From assembly GCF_943193175.1 (NCBI RefSeq), contig NZ_CALPDF010000016.1, positions 1 to 64,000 of the forward strand: DNA of 64,000 nt, in the 5' to 3' direction. Made by a program: the position numbers and the translations under genes. Shown here piece by piece: positions 54,779 through 63,628 of this stretch. Numbering within the stretch: the stretch's first letter is position 1; each line of letters begins with the position of its first letter. This stretch comes from Neobacillus muris. GTDB lineage: Bacteria; Bacillota; Bacilli; Bacillales; Cytobacillaceae. The notes beneath the pieces are model-generated. The model was not told where the DNA came from, ran no database searches, and saw only the letters and a list, made by a program, of their open reading frames with translations.

Positions 54779-54808
54779 AACCCTCTTCTTATCAAGAGGG
54801 TTTTTTTG
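54779..54808 (+). terminator. S-box terminator
   Basis: AACCCTCTT pairs with AAGAGGGTT around CTTATC, followed by seven T. The loop sequence is the partner for the antiterminator. Confidence 0.95.
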
Positions 54809-54842
54809 TGAGCAAATAAATGACATGAAGGGTGGTCAAAAC

Positions 54843-56081
54843 ATGACTGGAATCAAAGTGGCAATTCTCGGGTTTGGCACAGTCGGCGAAGGTGTCTATC
54901 GGACAATTCAATCACATGAAGATGAATTGACCGAAGTTTTAGGGAAGAAGGTGGAAGTTGCTGCTATATTAGTGAAAACTGCAAAAAAAGCAAGGGAGAT
55001 TCACGAACGGGTACTTGTCACTACTGACTTTGAAGAAATAATCCGCCTTCCGAAACTTGATGTTGTCATTGAGGCGATCGTCGGACAGGAGCCCTCTTAT
55101 ACATATTTAAAACGTTCCATTCAAAGAGGATGCCACATTGTTACTGCAAATAAGGAAATGTTTGCCCACCATGGAAAGGAACTGATTGGACTTGCAGAGG
55201 AGCATTATGTCCAAGTGGGGTTTGAAGCAACTGTAGCGGGAGGAATTCCAGTCATCCAAACGTTAAGGCAGCTTTTAAAAATCAACCGGGTTTCCCAAAT
55301 TGATGGGATTCTTAACGGAACGTCAAACTTTATTTTGACGGAGATGCGTGAAAAAAAGCTGGCTTTTGGCCAAAGCCTGCGGCTTGCACAAGAGAAGGGC
55401 TATGCTGAAGCAAACCCTGTGAATGATGTAGAAGGCTTTGATGCCTTTTATAAAGCGATGATTCTAAGCCGTATTGCTTTTGGGACCGAACCCAGCTGGC
55501 AGGATGTGGAACGGGAGGGGATTACCAATATAACTGGCGACTTAATGCTGGCGGCTGAAAAATTGGGACTAAGGTTTAAACACGTGGCGAGCCTGCGGAA
55601 AGATAGCCATAAGATTCATGGATTGGTTAAACCAGCCCTTGTCGGCAATGAACATCCATTCTACCATGTTGAGGGAGTAGAAAACGCAGTGAATGTCCAT
55701 TCTGATATTGTGGGAAGAATCACTTTGCAGGGGCCGGGGGCAGGAATGTTTCCAACTGCAAGTGCTGTTATTGAGGACTTAGTTTATGTGAATCAGTTTC
55801 ATGCAGCCGATCAGGCGTCGAATCGAAAACCTGCCTCATTCGAAGTGGAGGAACATGATGAAGCGGTCGGATACTGGTTTATCCATGGTGTGAGTCAGGC
55901 TTCTTCATTAGGACTCAATGTCGTGTGGAGTGACGATGATTTCGCTGGGATTTATATTGTAAAAGCGACGAAGTCGGAGGTAGGACAACTGGCCCAACAA
56001 GAATCAACGATGCACTATTATGCAATTTTAGGTGAAATCCAGTGGGATTCAGTCAAACAGAGACCAAGTGTTGTAATCTGA
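54843..56081 (+). CDS. hom: Homoserine dehydrogenase, SAM-riboswitch controlled
   Basis: This 412-residue NAD(P)H-dependent enzyme reduces aspartate semialdehyde to homoserine, the precursor of methionine and threonine. The Rossmann loop is ILGFGTVGEGVYRTI. Further motifs are TANKEMFAHHGKEL, FEATVAGGIPVIQTLR, LNGTSNFILTEM and PVNDVEGFDAFYKA. The C-terminal ACT-like region is shorter than in threonine-regulated enzymes (B. subtilis Hom has about 433 residues). ATG 54843 has AAGGGTGG seven bases upstream. It stands alone behind an S-box and not with thrC-thrB, so it probably serves methionine synthesis. A second hom in a thr operon is expected elsewhere. Confidence 0.95.
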   Translation: MTGIKVAILGFGTVGEGVYRTIQSHEDELTEVLGKKVEVAAILVKTAKKAREIHERVLVTTDFEEIIRLPKLDVVIEAIVGQEPSYTYLKRSIQRGCHIVTANKEMFAHHGKELIGLAEEHYVQVGFEATVAGGIPVIQTLRQLLKINRVSQIDGILNGTSNFILTEMREKKLAFGQSLRLAQEKGYAEANPVNDVEGFDAFYKAMILSRIAFGTEPSWQDVEREGITNITGDLMLAAEKLGLRFKHVASLRKDSHKIHGLVKPALVGNEHPFYHVEGVENAVNVHSDIVGRITLQGPGAGMFPTASAVIEDLVYVNQFHAADQASNRKPASFEVEEHDEAVGYWFIHGVSQASSLGLNVVWSDDDFAGIYIVKATKSEVGQLAQQESTMHYYAILGEIQWDSVKQRPSVVI

Positions 56082-56085
56082 AATG

Positions 56086-56115
56086 AAAAGGAGCTGCGGC
56101 TTCTTTCTTTTTTGG
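56086..56115 (+). terminator. Weak terminator of hom
   Basis: AAAGGAGC and GGCTTCTTT pair imperfectly around TGC, followed by CTTTTTT. Confidence 0.45.
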
Positions 56116-56184
56116 CTGGAATTTGAAGTGTTCACATCTTATTCACATTTCTAATATTAATATGTTAAAAAACTGTGAAAATCG

Positions 56185-56213
56185 TTGTTTAAAAACGGGA
56201 AGCAGAGTATAGT
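56185..56213 (+). promoter_or_regulatory. Promoter of a candidate small RNA
   Basis: TTGTTT, 17-base spacer, TATAGT. It lies in the convergent gap between hom and yfhD and leads to no open frame. Upstream are TTCACAT at 56131 and 56142 and TGTGAA at 56174, which resemble ResD or Fnr half-sites. Confidence 0.6.
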
Positions 56214-56219
56214 AAAAGT

Positions 56220-56386
56220 ATAGAAAAGATGTGAATTGATTCACAATCAAAAAATGATTCCGATTTTAACGAGTTCTGATCGCTTTATTTGTGGTTAACT
56301 TCTCTTTGGAACTCGCTGAAATATATATCCCCCCTTATATATATATATTTTGAAAGAAGCAGGTTGGATCCTGCTTCTATTTTTTT
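56220..56386 (+). ncRNA. Candidate trans-acting small RNA with C-rich loop
   Basis: An apparently complete transcription unit of about 165 bases. After the promoter comes the perfect palindrome TGTGA-N6-TCACA (56230-56245), the Fnr/CRP-type box. A helix CGAGTTC (56270-56276) with GAACTCG (56309-56315) follows. An A/U hairpin AAATATATAT/ATATATATTT then exposes six C in its loop (56329-56334). A strong terminator AGAAGCAGG/CCTGCTTCT with a T-run ends it at 56386. No ribosome binding site or plausible frame is present. C-rich loops are the usual way Bacillus small RNAs block Shine-Dalgarno sequences. The role is inference; the elements are seen. The last bases overlap the yfhD stop on the other strand. 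Confidence 0.6.
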
Positions 56387-56573
56387 ACTTGCTTCTTCTC
56401 CTGGCAGCACGCTGGTTGGCAGCGTTTGCCCTTGCTTGTGCTTCCAAGTCAGCGCCATCCGCCATTTCCTTTGAAAATTCCACGTCTTTTCCATCTGTTT
56501 TCAAGTTCTTAGGCACCTGCGGCAAAGATGCTTTATTTTTATCACGAGTCTTATGTCCATGTGCACGTCCCAT
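56385..56573 (-). CDS. yfhD: YfhD family protein
   Basis: This 62-residue, highly charged, probably unstructured protein matches the YfhD family of spore formers (GHKTRDKNKASLPQVPKN, EFSKEMADGADLE, ending in RRRSK). The function is unknown. ATG 56573 has AAAGGGG seven bases upstream; the frame extends 16 codons further without a site. It lies 91 bases behind yfhE on the same strand, as in B. subtilis, beside recX. Confidence 0.85.
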   Translation of the reverse strand: MGRAHGHKTRDKNKASLPQVPKNLKTDGKDVEFSKEMADGADLEAQARANAANQRAARRRSK

Positions 56574-56664
56574 AACAAAACCCCTTTCATTTGTCTTTTT
56601 GAAAGCCGTAAAGACTCCCATTACTAGGATTTACAAATGAACAGGGGTTATTAGTGGTATAATT

Positions 56665-56796
56665 TTATAGCTTAGTTTTACGATCAGTGAAACCGCCGGC
56701 ACGGTCGGCCATTTTAAATTCACGTTGGTATAATACCTCTTGTGTACTTGTAAGTGGATATTTTGCCCGATTCTTATCTTTTTTGCGATCTCCCAT
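56665..56796 (-). CDS. yfhE: YfhE family small protein
   Basis: A 43-residue protein, starting MGDRKKDKNRAKYP and containing STQEVLYQREFKMADRAGG, the core of the YfhE-like family. It is basic and without membrane segments; the function is unknown. ATG 56796 has AAAGGA ten bases upstream. The position between recX (divergent) and yfhD repeats the B. subtilis order and supports the call. Confidence 0.85.
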   Translation of the reverse strand: MGDRKKDKNRAKYPLTSTQEVLYQREFKMADRAGGFTDRKTKL

Positions 56797-56964
56797 TTTT
56801 GATCATTCCTTTCGCCAATTTCATCGTAATTGGTACAAGATGCACCCTTTGACATTTTTTCCTAATATTCATTGAAACATACAGGCATAAATTATTTTGT
56901 TTAAAACAGAAAAGTTAAAATGGTAATCGGGAATATGGTAAAGTAGGGATGAGAGGTGAAGAAA

Positions 56965-57777
56965 ATGGCTGTCATTACTAGAATCACCACCCAGCAGAAA
57001 AATCAGGACCGATTCAATTTATATTTGGACTACGGAAAAGGAGAAGAGTACGCCTTTAGTGTCGACAGCGACGTGCTCATCAAGTTTGATTTAAAAAAAG
57101 GGTTGGATATTGATGAACTTTCCATTATGGAAATACAATATCAGGATGATATCCGCAAAGCCTATAACCTCGCCGTGCATTATTTGGCGCGAAGAATGAG
57201 ATCAGAAAAAGAGATAAAAGATTATTTGGCAAAAAAAGACGTAGAAGAACCGATTATAAATGAGGTGCTTCATAAATTAACAAACCAGAAATATACAAAT
57301 GATAAAGATTTTGCTTTGGCTTTTGTGAGAACCCAAGTCAATACAACTGATAAGGGACCAGATTTAATTAAACAAGAACTAAAAGAAAAAGGAATCGCTG
57401 AAGAGCTCATTTTTATGGCATTGACGGAGTTTACTCATGAGCTGCAAATAGAAAAGGCTGTAAAGTTGAGCCAGAAATTCTTTAATAAGCCTTCAAAGGA
57501 ATCCCAAAAGATTCAGAAACAAAAGCTAGAGCAAATGCTGGTTCGTAAAGGATATCCGATTGGGATCATTCAAATCGCCGCTGAGGGCGTGCAAAATAAC
57601 GTTCAGGAAGACGAAGAATTTGCGGCAATCCAGTACCAAGGCGAGAAGACTCACAAGAAGTTTTCTCAATACAGCGGGTTTGAATACGAACAAAAAATGA
57701 AGCAGGCCTTGTATCGAAAAGGATTTTCGATCGAACTTATTGATCAATATTTGGCCCATATAAACAGAGGGAATTAG
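56965..57777 (+). CDS. recX: Recombination regulator RecX
   Basis: This 270-residue helical-repeat protein binds RecA filaments and modulates recombination. RecX repeats are visible from residue 55 onward (AYNLAVHYLARRMRSEKEIKDYLAKK, LTNQKYTNDKDFALAFVR, a third and fourth repeat at the end). The N-terminal 50 residues are a beta-rich domain. GAGAGGTG stands six bases before ATG 56965; GTG 56956 is in frame but overlaps that site. recA is not in the window; the same distant arrangement exists in B. subtilis (yfhG). Confidence 0.93.
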   Translation: MAVITRITTQQKNQDRFNLYLDYGKGEEYAFSVDSDVLIKFDLKKGLDIDELSIMEIQYQDDIRKAYNLAVHYLARRMRSEKEIKDYLAKKDVEEPIINEVLHKLTNQKYTNDKDFALAFVRTQVNTTDKGPDLIKQELKEKGIAEELIFMALTEFTHELQIEKAVKLSQKFFNKPSKESQKIQKQKLEQMLVRKGYPIGIIQIAAEGVQNNVQEDEEFAAIQYQGEKTHKKFSQYSGFEYEQKMKQALYRKGFSIELIDQYLAHINRGN

Positions 57778-57810
57778 AATTAATTATAAAATGAACTGGA
57801 TGTGAAAACT

Positions 57811-58134
57811 ATGCAGCAGGTGAAACGTTATAGCGAAATGACTGTACAAGAATTAAACCAGGAAATTGCCAGTCTGAAGGAGCAGGCGAGAAAAGCGGAG
57901 CAAATGGGAATGGTAAATGAATTTGCTGTACTGGAAAGAAAAGTGCAAATGGCCCGCGCCTATTTGTTAGACCCTGAAACATTTAAAAAGGGAGAAATAT
58001 ACGAAATTGCGGGTGCACCTGGGGAATATTTTAAGATTGAATATCTCAAAGGGGTATTTGCTTGGGGCTGCCGTTTAGCTGGAGATGGAAGTGAAGAGGC
58101 ACTGCCAATTTCTTTGCTAAATAAACTGAAATGA
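57811..58134 (+). CDS. yfhH: YfhH family protein
   Basis: This 107-residue protein matches YfhH of Bacillus (RYSEMTVQELNQEIASLKEQARKAE, VLERKVQMARAYLLDP, then a small beta domain with FKIEYLKGVFAWGCR and ALPISLL). An N-terminal coiled-coil of about 50 residues precedes an SH3-like part. The function is unknown. ATG 57811 is taken rather than GTG 57802, as the GGATG site fits it. It follows recX by 33 bases, as in B. subtilis. Confidence 0.88.
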   Translation: MQQVKRYSEMTVQELNQEIASLKEQARKAEQMGMVNEFAVLERKVQMARAYLLDPETFKKGEIYEIAGAPGEYFKIEYLKGVFAWGCRLAGDGSEEALPISLLNKLK

Positions 58135-58170
58135 AAAAACAAACCAGAGAGAAAACTCTCTGATTTGTGG
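58134..58170 (-). terminator. Terminator of sspK
   Basis: ACAAA-AGAGAG and CTCTCT-TTTGT pair around TTTT on the minus strand, followed by six T (58134-58139). Confidence 0.75.
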
Positions 58171-58222
58171 TGATAATAGGTTGAAACGTTTGGGACAAAG
58201 GCGCTTAGCTGTTCGGACTGTA

Positions 58223-58399
58223 TTACTGCGAAGCTTGCGGGGATTCATCGTCGCGTGCTGACGAGGCTCTCATCCGCTCTTGTGGATGGGTGTTTATAGT
58301 TCCATCGGCTCTTCTTGACGCATATTCTGCTTTTGCCCGAGGCTCCCCATCAAAATTTTGTTTATTTTGATTGGGAAAATTCCGCTGCTTATTTCTCAT
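58223..58399 (-). CDS. sspK: Small acid-soluble spore protein K
   Basis: A 58-residue minor spore protein made in the forespore. [38 protein letters not shown] and ERMRASSA reproduce the SspK family sequence almost throughout; the last ten residues are extra. It is expected to depend on sigma G, although no clear sigma G promoter could be picked out. ATG 58399 has GGAGG six bases upstream; the frame continues 27 codons further without a site. Confidence 0.92.
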   Translation of the reverse strand: MRNKQRNFPNQNKQNFDGEPRAKAEYASRRADGTINTHPQERMRASSARDDESPQASQ

Positions 58400-58529
58400 G
58401 CTGTACCTCCATAAAAAGGGAATGAGAAACGTGTAAAGCGGTGCGTCGGCACCGTCCCTACCCGTACTATTAATATTCACATGGCGTTTTTATCTTATGT
58501 TAACAAGAAATTGGCAGGAGGTGAGACAA

Positions 58530-58799
58530 ATGAATGATTATCAGGAGAAATTAACCAAACTGCTGCTCGAAAAAAATGAGCAGTTATCCTACAATGAAGC
58601 TCGCACCTGGGTAGAGCTATTGTGGGATGATTTTGAGACAACCCAGGCAAAGGCGGGCCATGAATATAAGGGCAGTGAAGTGACGGAAAGAATTGTTAAG
58701 CAATGGATTGAGAACTACGGGCCAAAACTCCACGAATTTACTGCCAGCAATCCAAAATACGAGCAGTATTTAAATCAAAATAAACAAATGCTGCACTAA
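58530..58799 (+). CDS. yfhJ: YfhJ family (WVELL) protein
   Basis: This 89-residue protein has the family hallmark TWVELLWDDFETTQAKAGH and WIENYGPKLHEF. It is soluble, helical and of unknown function. AGGAGGTGAG lies five bases before ATG 58530. It is divergent from sspK and followed by a symmetric terminator shared with yfhP. Confidence 0.9.
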   Translation: MNDYQEKLTKLLLEKNEQLSYNEARTWVELLWDDFETTQAKAGHEYKGSEVTERIVKQWIENYGPKLHEFTASNPKYEQYLNQNKQMLH

Positions 58800-58826
58800 A
58801 AAACTCGCCAATGGCGAGTTTTTTAA
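58799..58826. terminator. Bidirectional terminator between yfhJ and yfhP
   Basis: AAAAAACTCGCC pairs with GGCGAGTTTTTT around AAT. It overlaps the yfhP stop codon. Confidence 0.9.
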
Positions 58827-59803
58827 CTTGGCAATATTCCTAATTTCTTCCTTAATTTGTGTTCGCTGTACACCCAGCCAGTATAAGAACGGATGGGTTT
58901 GAGATTTGCATCTAATTGAACGACGGCAACAAATGGATAATGCCCATTGCTTCTATAACGTAAATCAATGAAGCGGACTTCGTAATATTCATCGTATTCA
59001 TCTACTTCCCAACGATACACTGGTGAAAAGGAAAGGAATGCAGCAATATTTTCGTCTTTTTTTGCCGCTTCGATCACCGGCGTTTGCGGAACAGGAATTC
59101 GTTTAAATCTGTCCAGGATTTCAACCTTTCCTTTTGTTGCCCTGCCCACGAAAAAAAACTTCTCGTTCATCGCTGCAATCCTCCATTGGTGAAATCTCAT
59201 GGTTGGAGCCACAATGATTTCTTCTGCATCGGGAATCATCGACCTAAACTGAACCAAAACTCTTTTTTTGGCTTGATATCGTTTAAGATAATAGGCAATG
59301 ATCACTATGAACATGGACAGAAATGTATATCCAGGATTTGCACCAATCGCCCAAATAAAAATCGCGAGGACATGGATCCCAAATATGAATGGATCAAAGG
59401 TATTAATGACGCCGAGGGCAACCCATTTGGCGGAAAATGGCCTTAGAGCCTGAGTGCCGTAGGCATTAAAAATATCAACGAAAACATGAATGAAAACAGC
59501 CGCAAACGTCCATGCCCATAAATGAAAAAGGTTGGCATCCGGAAAAAACGGATAAAGGACTGCCAATATCACCAGAGGCCATAAAATAACTGCAGGAACA
59601 GAATGAGTAATGCCGCGATGGTTCCGAATATAAATAGCGTTATTTCGCAGTTTTAATACCGTATCAATATCTGGTATTTGTGAGCCGGCGATAACAGCGA
59701 TTAACACACTTGTTGTAGTGGATTGGCTTGCGGCAACTGCCGGATCTAATGTGGCAAGACCTCCAAGTGCAATCCCCATTACAACATGAGTTCCAGTATC
59801 CAA
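58823..59803 (-). CDS. yfhP: YfhP, YdjM-type membrane-bound putative metal-dependent hydrolase
   Basis: This 326-residue membrane protein is of the LexA-regulated, membrane-bound putative hydrolase family (YdjM). It has an N-terminal conserved histidine/aspartate set (DTGTHVVMGIALGG, GSQIPDIDTVLKL, RNHRGITHSVPAV) inside four to five helices. A soluble C-terminal part of about 130 residues follows. B. subtilis YfhP represses yfhQ (mutY)-adjacent functions only by neighbourhood, and its activity is not established. TTG 59803 is the likely start: AAAGGAGA lies ten bases upstream and the length then equals the B. subtilis protein. Confidence 0.88.
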   Translation of the reverse strand: MDTGTHVVMGIALGGLATLDPAVAASQSTTTSVLIAVIAGSQIPDIDTVLKLRNNAIYIRNHRGITHSVPAVILWPLVILAVLYPFFPDANLFHLWAWTFAAVFIHVFVDIFNAYGTQALRPFSAKWVALGVINTFDPFIFGIHVLAIFIWAIGANPGYTFLSMFIVIIAYYLKRYQAKKRVLVQFRSMIPDAEEIIVAPTMRFHQWRIAAMNEKFFFVGRATKGKVEILDRFKRIPVPQTPVIEAAKKDENIAAFLSFSPVYRWEVDEYDEYYEVRFIDLRYRSNGHYPFVAVVQLDANLKPIRSYTGWVYSEHKLRKKLGILPS

Positions 59804-59929
59804 AAGAAAAAATCTCCTTTCAAATTTCTTGTCAAAAAACATATTATCGATTATCGTTTTAAGCAAACTATTAATATTTATTATATTCCCTTTTATTGTA
59901 GTGCTTACTAGCGGGAGGACCCAAATGTT

Positions 59930-61027
59930 ATGTTAATTGAACAAAATTTTACCAAAAAAATCAATATAAATGCTTTTCAGCAGGACTTACTCACATGGTT
60001 TGAAAGGGAACAGCGTGACCTGCCTTGGAGGAAGGATAAAGACCCATACAAAGTCTGGGTTTCAGAAATCATGCTCCAGCAGACACGGGTGGACTCGGTT
60101 ATCCCTTATTTTAACCGATTTATCGATTGGTTTCCAACGATTGAAGATTTAGCCGAAGCAGATGAAGATAAAGTTTTAAAGGCATGGGAAGGACTTGGAT
60201 ACTATTCACGAGTCCGGAACCTGCAATCCGCCGTTAAAGAGGTAAAAGAAAAATATAATGGCGAAGTGCCGAAATCTCCAGAGGAAATCTCTGGTCTAAA
60301 AGGGGTAGGTCCTTATACTGCCGGTGCGATATTGAGTATCGCTTATGGATTGCCGGAGCCGGCGGTTGACGGCAATGTGATGAGGGTTCTTTCCAGAATT
60401 TTATTGATTTGGGACGATATCGCCAAACCAGCCTCCCGGAAAGTTTTTGAAAAGGCAGTCAGGGAACTGATTTCACATGAGGACCCTTCTGCCTTTAACC
60501 AAGCACTGATGGAGCTAGGCGCTTTAATTTGCACCCCAACCTCCCCATCCTGCCTGTTATGTCCGGTACGGGAGCATTGCCATGCATTTGAAGAAGGAGT
60601 TCAAGAACAACTGCCGGTAAAGACAAAAAAGACCAAAACTCGTCATGTTCAGCTTGCTTCGGCCATTCTAATGGACGAGAAGGGCAGATTCTTAATTCAT
60701 AAGCGGCCAGAGAGTGGATTGCTGGCCAATTTATGGGAGTTTCCAAATATAGAATTACAGCATCCCCTGCAGTTTGAGCGTGAAGCGGTGAAACAGCAGT
60801 TTAGCCAATCTTTACATCTTGAAGTTCATTTAGAAAAAATTATTGGTCAAATAGAGCATGTATTTTCCCACCTAATATGGAATATCGAGGTCTATGCCGG
60901 AAAAATCAGCGCCAGTGTACCTGAAAATGAGGATTGGAAGCTGGTAACAACTGAACAGATCCAGGAATTTGCTTTTCCTGTTCCCCATCAAAAGATGTTT
61001 AAATTATATCAGGATTCTCAATCATAA
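59930..61027 (+). CDS. mutY: A/G-specific adenine DNA glycosylase MutY
   Basis: This 365-residue base-excision repair enzyme removes adenine opposite 8-oxoguanine. The N-terminal helix-hairpin-helix domain contains [14 protein letters not shown] (catalytic Glu), [18 protein letters not shown] and the catalytic Asp in [10 protein letters not shown]. The iron-sulphur ligands are C-x6-C-x2-C-x5-C ([17 protein letters not shown]). The C-terminal NUDIX-like domain (about 240-360, [19 protein letters not shown]) recognises 8-oxoguanine. GGGAGG lies 13 bases before ATG 59930, a long spacing. It diverges from yfhP. Confidence 0.96.
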   Translation: MLIEQNFTKKININAFQQDLLTWFEREQRDLPWRKDKDPYKVWVSEIMLQQTRVDSVIPYFNRFIDWFPTIEDLAEADEDKVLKAWEGLGYYSRVRNLQSAVKEVKEKYNGEVPKSPEEISGLKGVGPYTAGAILSIAYGLPEPAVDGNVMRVLSRILLIWDDIAKPASRKVFEKAVRELISHEDPSAFNQALMELGALICTPTSPSCLLCPVREHCHAFEEGVQEQLPVKTKKTKTRHVQLASAILMDEKGRFLIHKRPESGLLANLWEFPNIELQHPLQFEREAVKQQFSQSLHLEVHLEKIIGQIEHVFSHLIWNIEVYAGKISASVPENEDWKLVTTEQIQEFAFPVPHQKMFKLYQDSQS

Positions 61028-61055
61028 ACGCCGCTTATGCGGCGTTTTTTTTAAA
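61025..61055. terminator. Terminator between mutY and yfhS
   Basis: AAACGCCGC pairs with GCGGCGTTT around TTAT, followed by a T-run; the hairpin touches both convergent genes. Confidence 0.9.
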
Positions 61056-61056
61056 T

Positions 61057-61281
61057 TTAATCATATACAGGCTTTGTTCCATGAGTATAATCAGCTTCGT
61101 TTCGTTTCATTCCTCCCCTTGCTTCAATCTCTTCAATAATTTGGCGGTGAATGGATTGTCCCTCGCTATTTAAATAGGGTGTCATTTGCTGCATCGCATG
61201 ATGAAAAAAAGCCAGTTCACTATCATTCCACTCCGACTTAGCCATCATCGAGAGCTCCGTAATATCACGTCCAACATACAT
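61057..61281 (-). CDS. yfhS: YfhS family protein
   Basis: A 74-residue protein whose sequence (MYVGRDITELSMM, WNDSELAFFHHAMQQMTPYL, IIEEIEARGGMKRNEADYTHG) and place between mutY and fabL match B. subtilis YfhS. It is soluble, helical and of unknown function. AAAGGAAG stands seven bases before ATG 61281. Confidence 0.85.
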   Translation of the reverse strand: MYVGRDITELSMMAKSEWNDSELAFFHHAMQQMTPYLNSEGQSIHRQIIEEIEARGGMKRNEADYTHGTKPVYD

Positions 61282-61357
61282 ATTAATTCTTCCTTTCTAG
61301 GGGGTAATATGGATTAGGTTTTTTCTTTCCATTGTCTTCTATTCATGGAAAAGCTAA

Positions 61358-62143
<786 letters not shown>

Positions 62144-62203
62144 TAAATTTTTTGGGATAAACATCGCCGAGCGGGGTACATTAATCTCGTGGAGGTGATA
62201 ACT

Positions 62204-62416
62204 ATGGCAAATTTCAATCAACAGCCAAACAAAACAAGTGCAGGAACTAACATCCAACAAGTAAAACAGCAAAATGCACAATCTGCTGGTGCAGGTGCTG
62301 CTGGTTCTTTTGGCACTGAGTTTGCAAGCGAAACAAACGCACAAGAAGTAAAAAAACAAAACCAACAAGCAGAATCACGCAAGAATCAAAATGCTGGCCA
62401 ATTTGGTCAAAGCTAA
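62204..62416 (+). CDS. sspE: Gamma-type small acid-soluble spore protein
   Basis: This 70-residue Gln/Ala/Asn-rich protein is stored in spores as an amino acid reserve and is degraded by GPR protease at germination; the cleavage site TEFASET is visible. Two related segments (GTNIQQVKQQNAQSA and TNAQEVKKQNQQAES) form the usual repeat, although the protein is shorter than B. subtilis SspE (84). TGGAGGTGAT stands five bases before ATG 62204. A possible sigma G promoter (GGGATA, 19 bases, CATTAAT) ends about 18 bases before the coding region. Confidence 0.92.
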   Translation: MANFNQQPNKTSAGTNIQQVKQQNAQSAGAGAAGSFGTEFASETNAQEVKKQNQQAESRKNQNAGQFGQS

Positions 62417-62430
62417 TTAAACATAGTTTT

Positions 62431-62470
62431 GAAGAAGGCGCTCTTAATCGCAGGAGTGCCTTCTTTTTTA
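62431..62470 (+). terminator. Terminator of sspE
   Basis: AGAAGGC-CTC pairs with GAG-GCCTTCT with one G-T mismatch, followed by six T. Confidence 0.85.
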
Positions 62471-62579
62471 TAATAAAAAGATTCGACAAAACTTCCTTTG
62501 AGTTTACATAATTGGCTAAAGGATTATTCTGGTTAATAAAGAATAATTAGTATGAACAAACTTGAAGGCGGTGAGGGGA

Positions 62580-62837
62580 ATGGACCAATTTAACCGACTG
62601 GTTTCCGAACAAATGATTACGATGGAAAAATTGCTTTACTTACAGGGGGAACTTGAGCGGTGCCAAAAGATTGAGGCCGAATTGCAGGCATTACAAAATG
62701 AGACTGACTTGGAAAGTATCCAATCCGATATTAAAATCATGAAGGAAGAATTAAAACAGATTCAACAGATCTTTGAAAAACAAACCGAAGAGGTCATTAA
62801 TACCTATCGAGAAATGAATTTTATGTCTTCATTATAA
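62580..62837 (+). CDS. ygaB: YgaB family protein
   Basis: This 85-residue protein is predicted to be one long coiled-coil (EQMITMEKLLYLQGELERCQ, then heptads to LKQIQQIFEKQTEEV). It matches YgaB by sequence style and by position between sspE and ygaC. The function is unknown. ATG 62580 follows GGTGAGGGG closely. A terminator follows. Confidence 0.85.
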   Translation: MDQFNRLVSEQMITMEKLLYLQGELERCQKIEAELQALQNETDLESIQSDIKIMKEELKQIQQIFEKQTEEVINTYREMNFMSSL

Positions 62838-62853
62838 AAAACCGCCAATTTTA

Positions 62854-62890
62854 CACAAAGAGCCATAGGGAATTATGGCTCTTTTGTTTT
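62854..62890 (+). terminator. Terminator of ygaB
   Basis: ACAAAGAGCCATA pairs with TATGGCTCTTTTGT around GGGAAT with one bulge, followed by TTTT. Confidence 0.8.
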
Positions 62891-63008
62891 AAATTCTGCC
62901 TTCAACCGTTATAATAATAGAAAGTAGGAATTTTTATCTTTGCTGCCATTTTCCATAATGGGTGGAGATTTGCTGAAAAGAGCGTTAAAAATGAAGGTAG
63001 GGGAGAAA

Positions 63009-63539
63009 ATGGGCGTACCCAACGAAGGTGAACCAGTACAAATACATAGCTATAAGCACAATGGGCACATCCATCGCGTCTGGGAAGAAACCACTGTTTT
63101 AAAGGGTTCGCAGAATTTAGTCATTGGCGCAAATGATCGGACACTCGTAACGGAATCAGATGGCAGAACGTGGATTACAAGAGAACCAGCCATTTGTTAC
63201 TTTCACTCGCAATACTGGTTTAATGTCATTGGAATGATTCGTGAAGATGGTATTTATTACTATTGCAATCTCAGTTCACCATTTATTTTTGATGGTGAGG
63301 CACTTAAGTATATCGATTATGATCTTGATATAAAGGTATATCCTGATATGACGTTTAACTTGCTTGATGAGGATGAGTATGAACGCCATCGACGTGAAAT
63401 GAATTATCCTGATGTGATTGATCAGATTCTAAAGAGAAATGTTGACAAGCTGATACAGTGGATCAGGCAAAAGAATGGTCCATTCGCGCCGGATTTTATT
63501 GATATCTGGTATGAACGATATCTTACATACAGACGTTAG
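63009..63539 (+). CDS. ygaC: DUF402 nucleoside tri-/diphosphate phosphatase (YgaC/NtdP)
   Basis: This 176-residue protein is nearly identical in layout to B. subtilis YgaC ([74 protein letters not shown]). DUF402 proteins of this branch hydrolyse nucleoside tri- and diphosphates; the acidic residues of [11 protein letters not shown] hold the metal. ATG 63009 has TAGGGGAG five bases upstream and gives the family length exactly; the frame extends 23 codons further upstream without need. A strong terminator follows. Confidence 0.92.
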   Translation: MGVPNEGEPVQIHSYKHNGHIHRVWEETTVLKGSQNLVIGANDRTLVTESDGRTWITREPAICYFHSQYWFNVIGMIREDGIYYYCNLSSPFIFDGEALKYIDYDLDIKVYPDMTFNLLDEDEYERHRREMNYPDVIDQILKRNVDKLIQWIRQKNGPFAPDFIDIWYERYLTYRR

Positions 63540-63555
63540 CTGGTGTGCCAAAATC

Positions 63556-63590
63556 AAACGCCTGTTGATTTTTAATCAACAGGCGTTTTA
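63556..63590 (+). terminator. Terminator of ygaC
   Basis: AAACGCCTGTTGAT pairs with ATCAACAGGCGTTT around TTTTA, followed by TA. Confidence 0.85.
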
Positions 63591-63628
63591 GCTGTCTTTT
63601 TATTTTGAGAGGTAGGTGTAAGGGGAGT

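Noticed and set aside
56255..56299. Short frame MIPILTSSDRFICG inside the candidate small RNA
   Set aside because: No ribosome binding site precedes it and the frame has only 14 codons.
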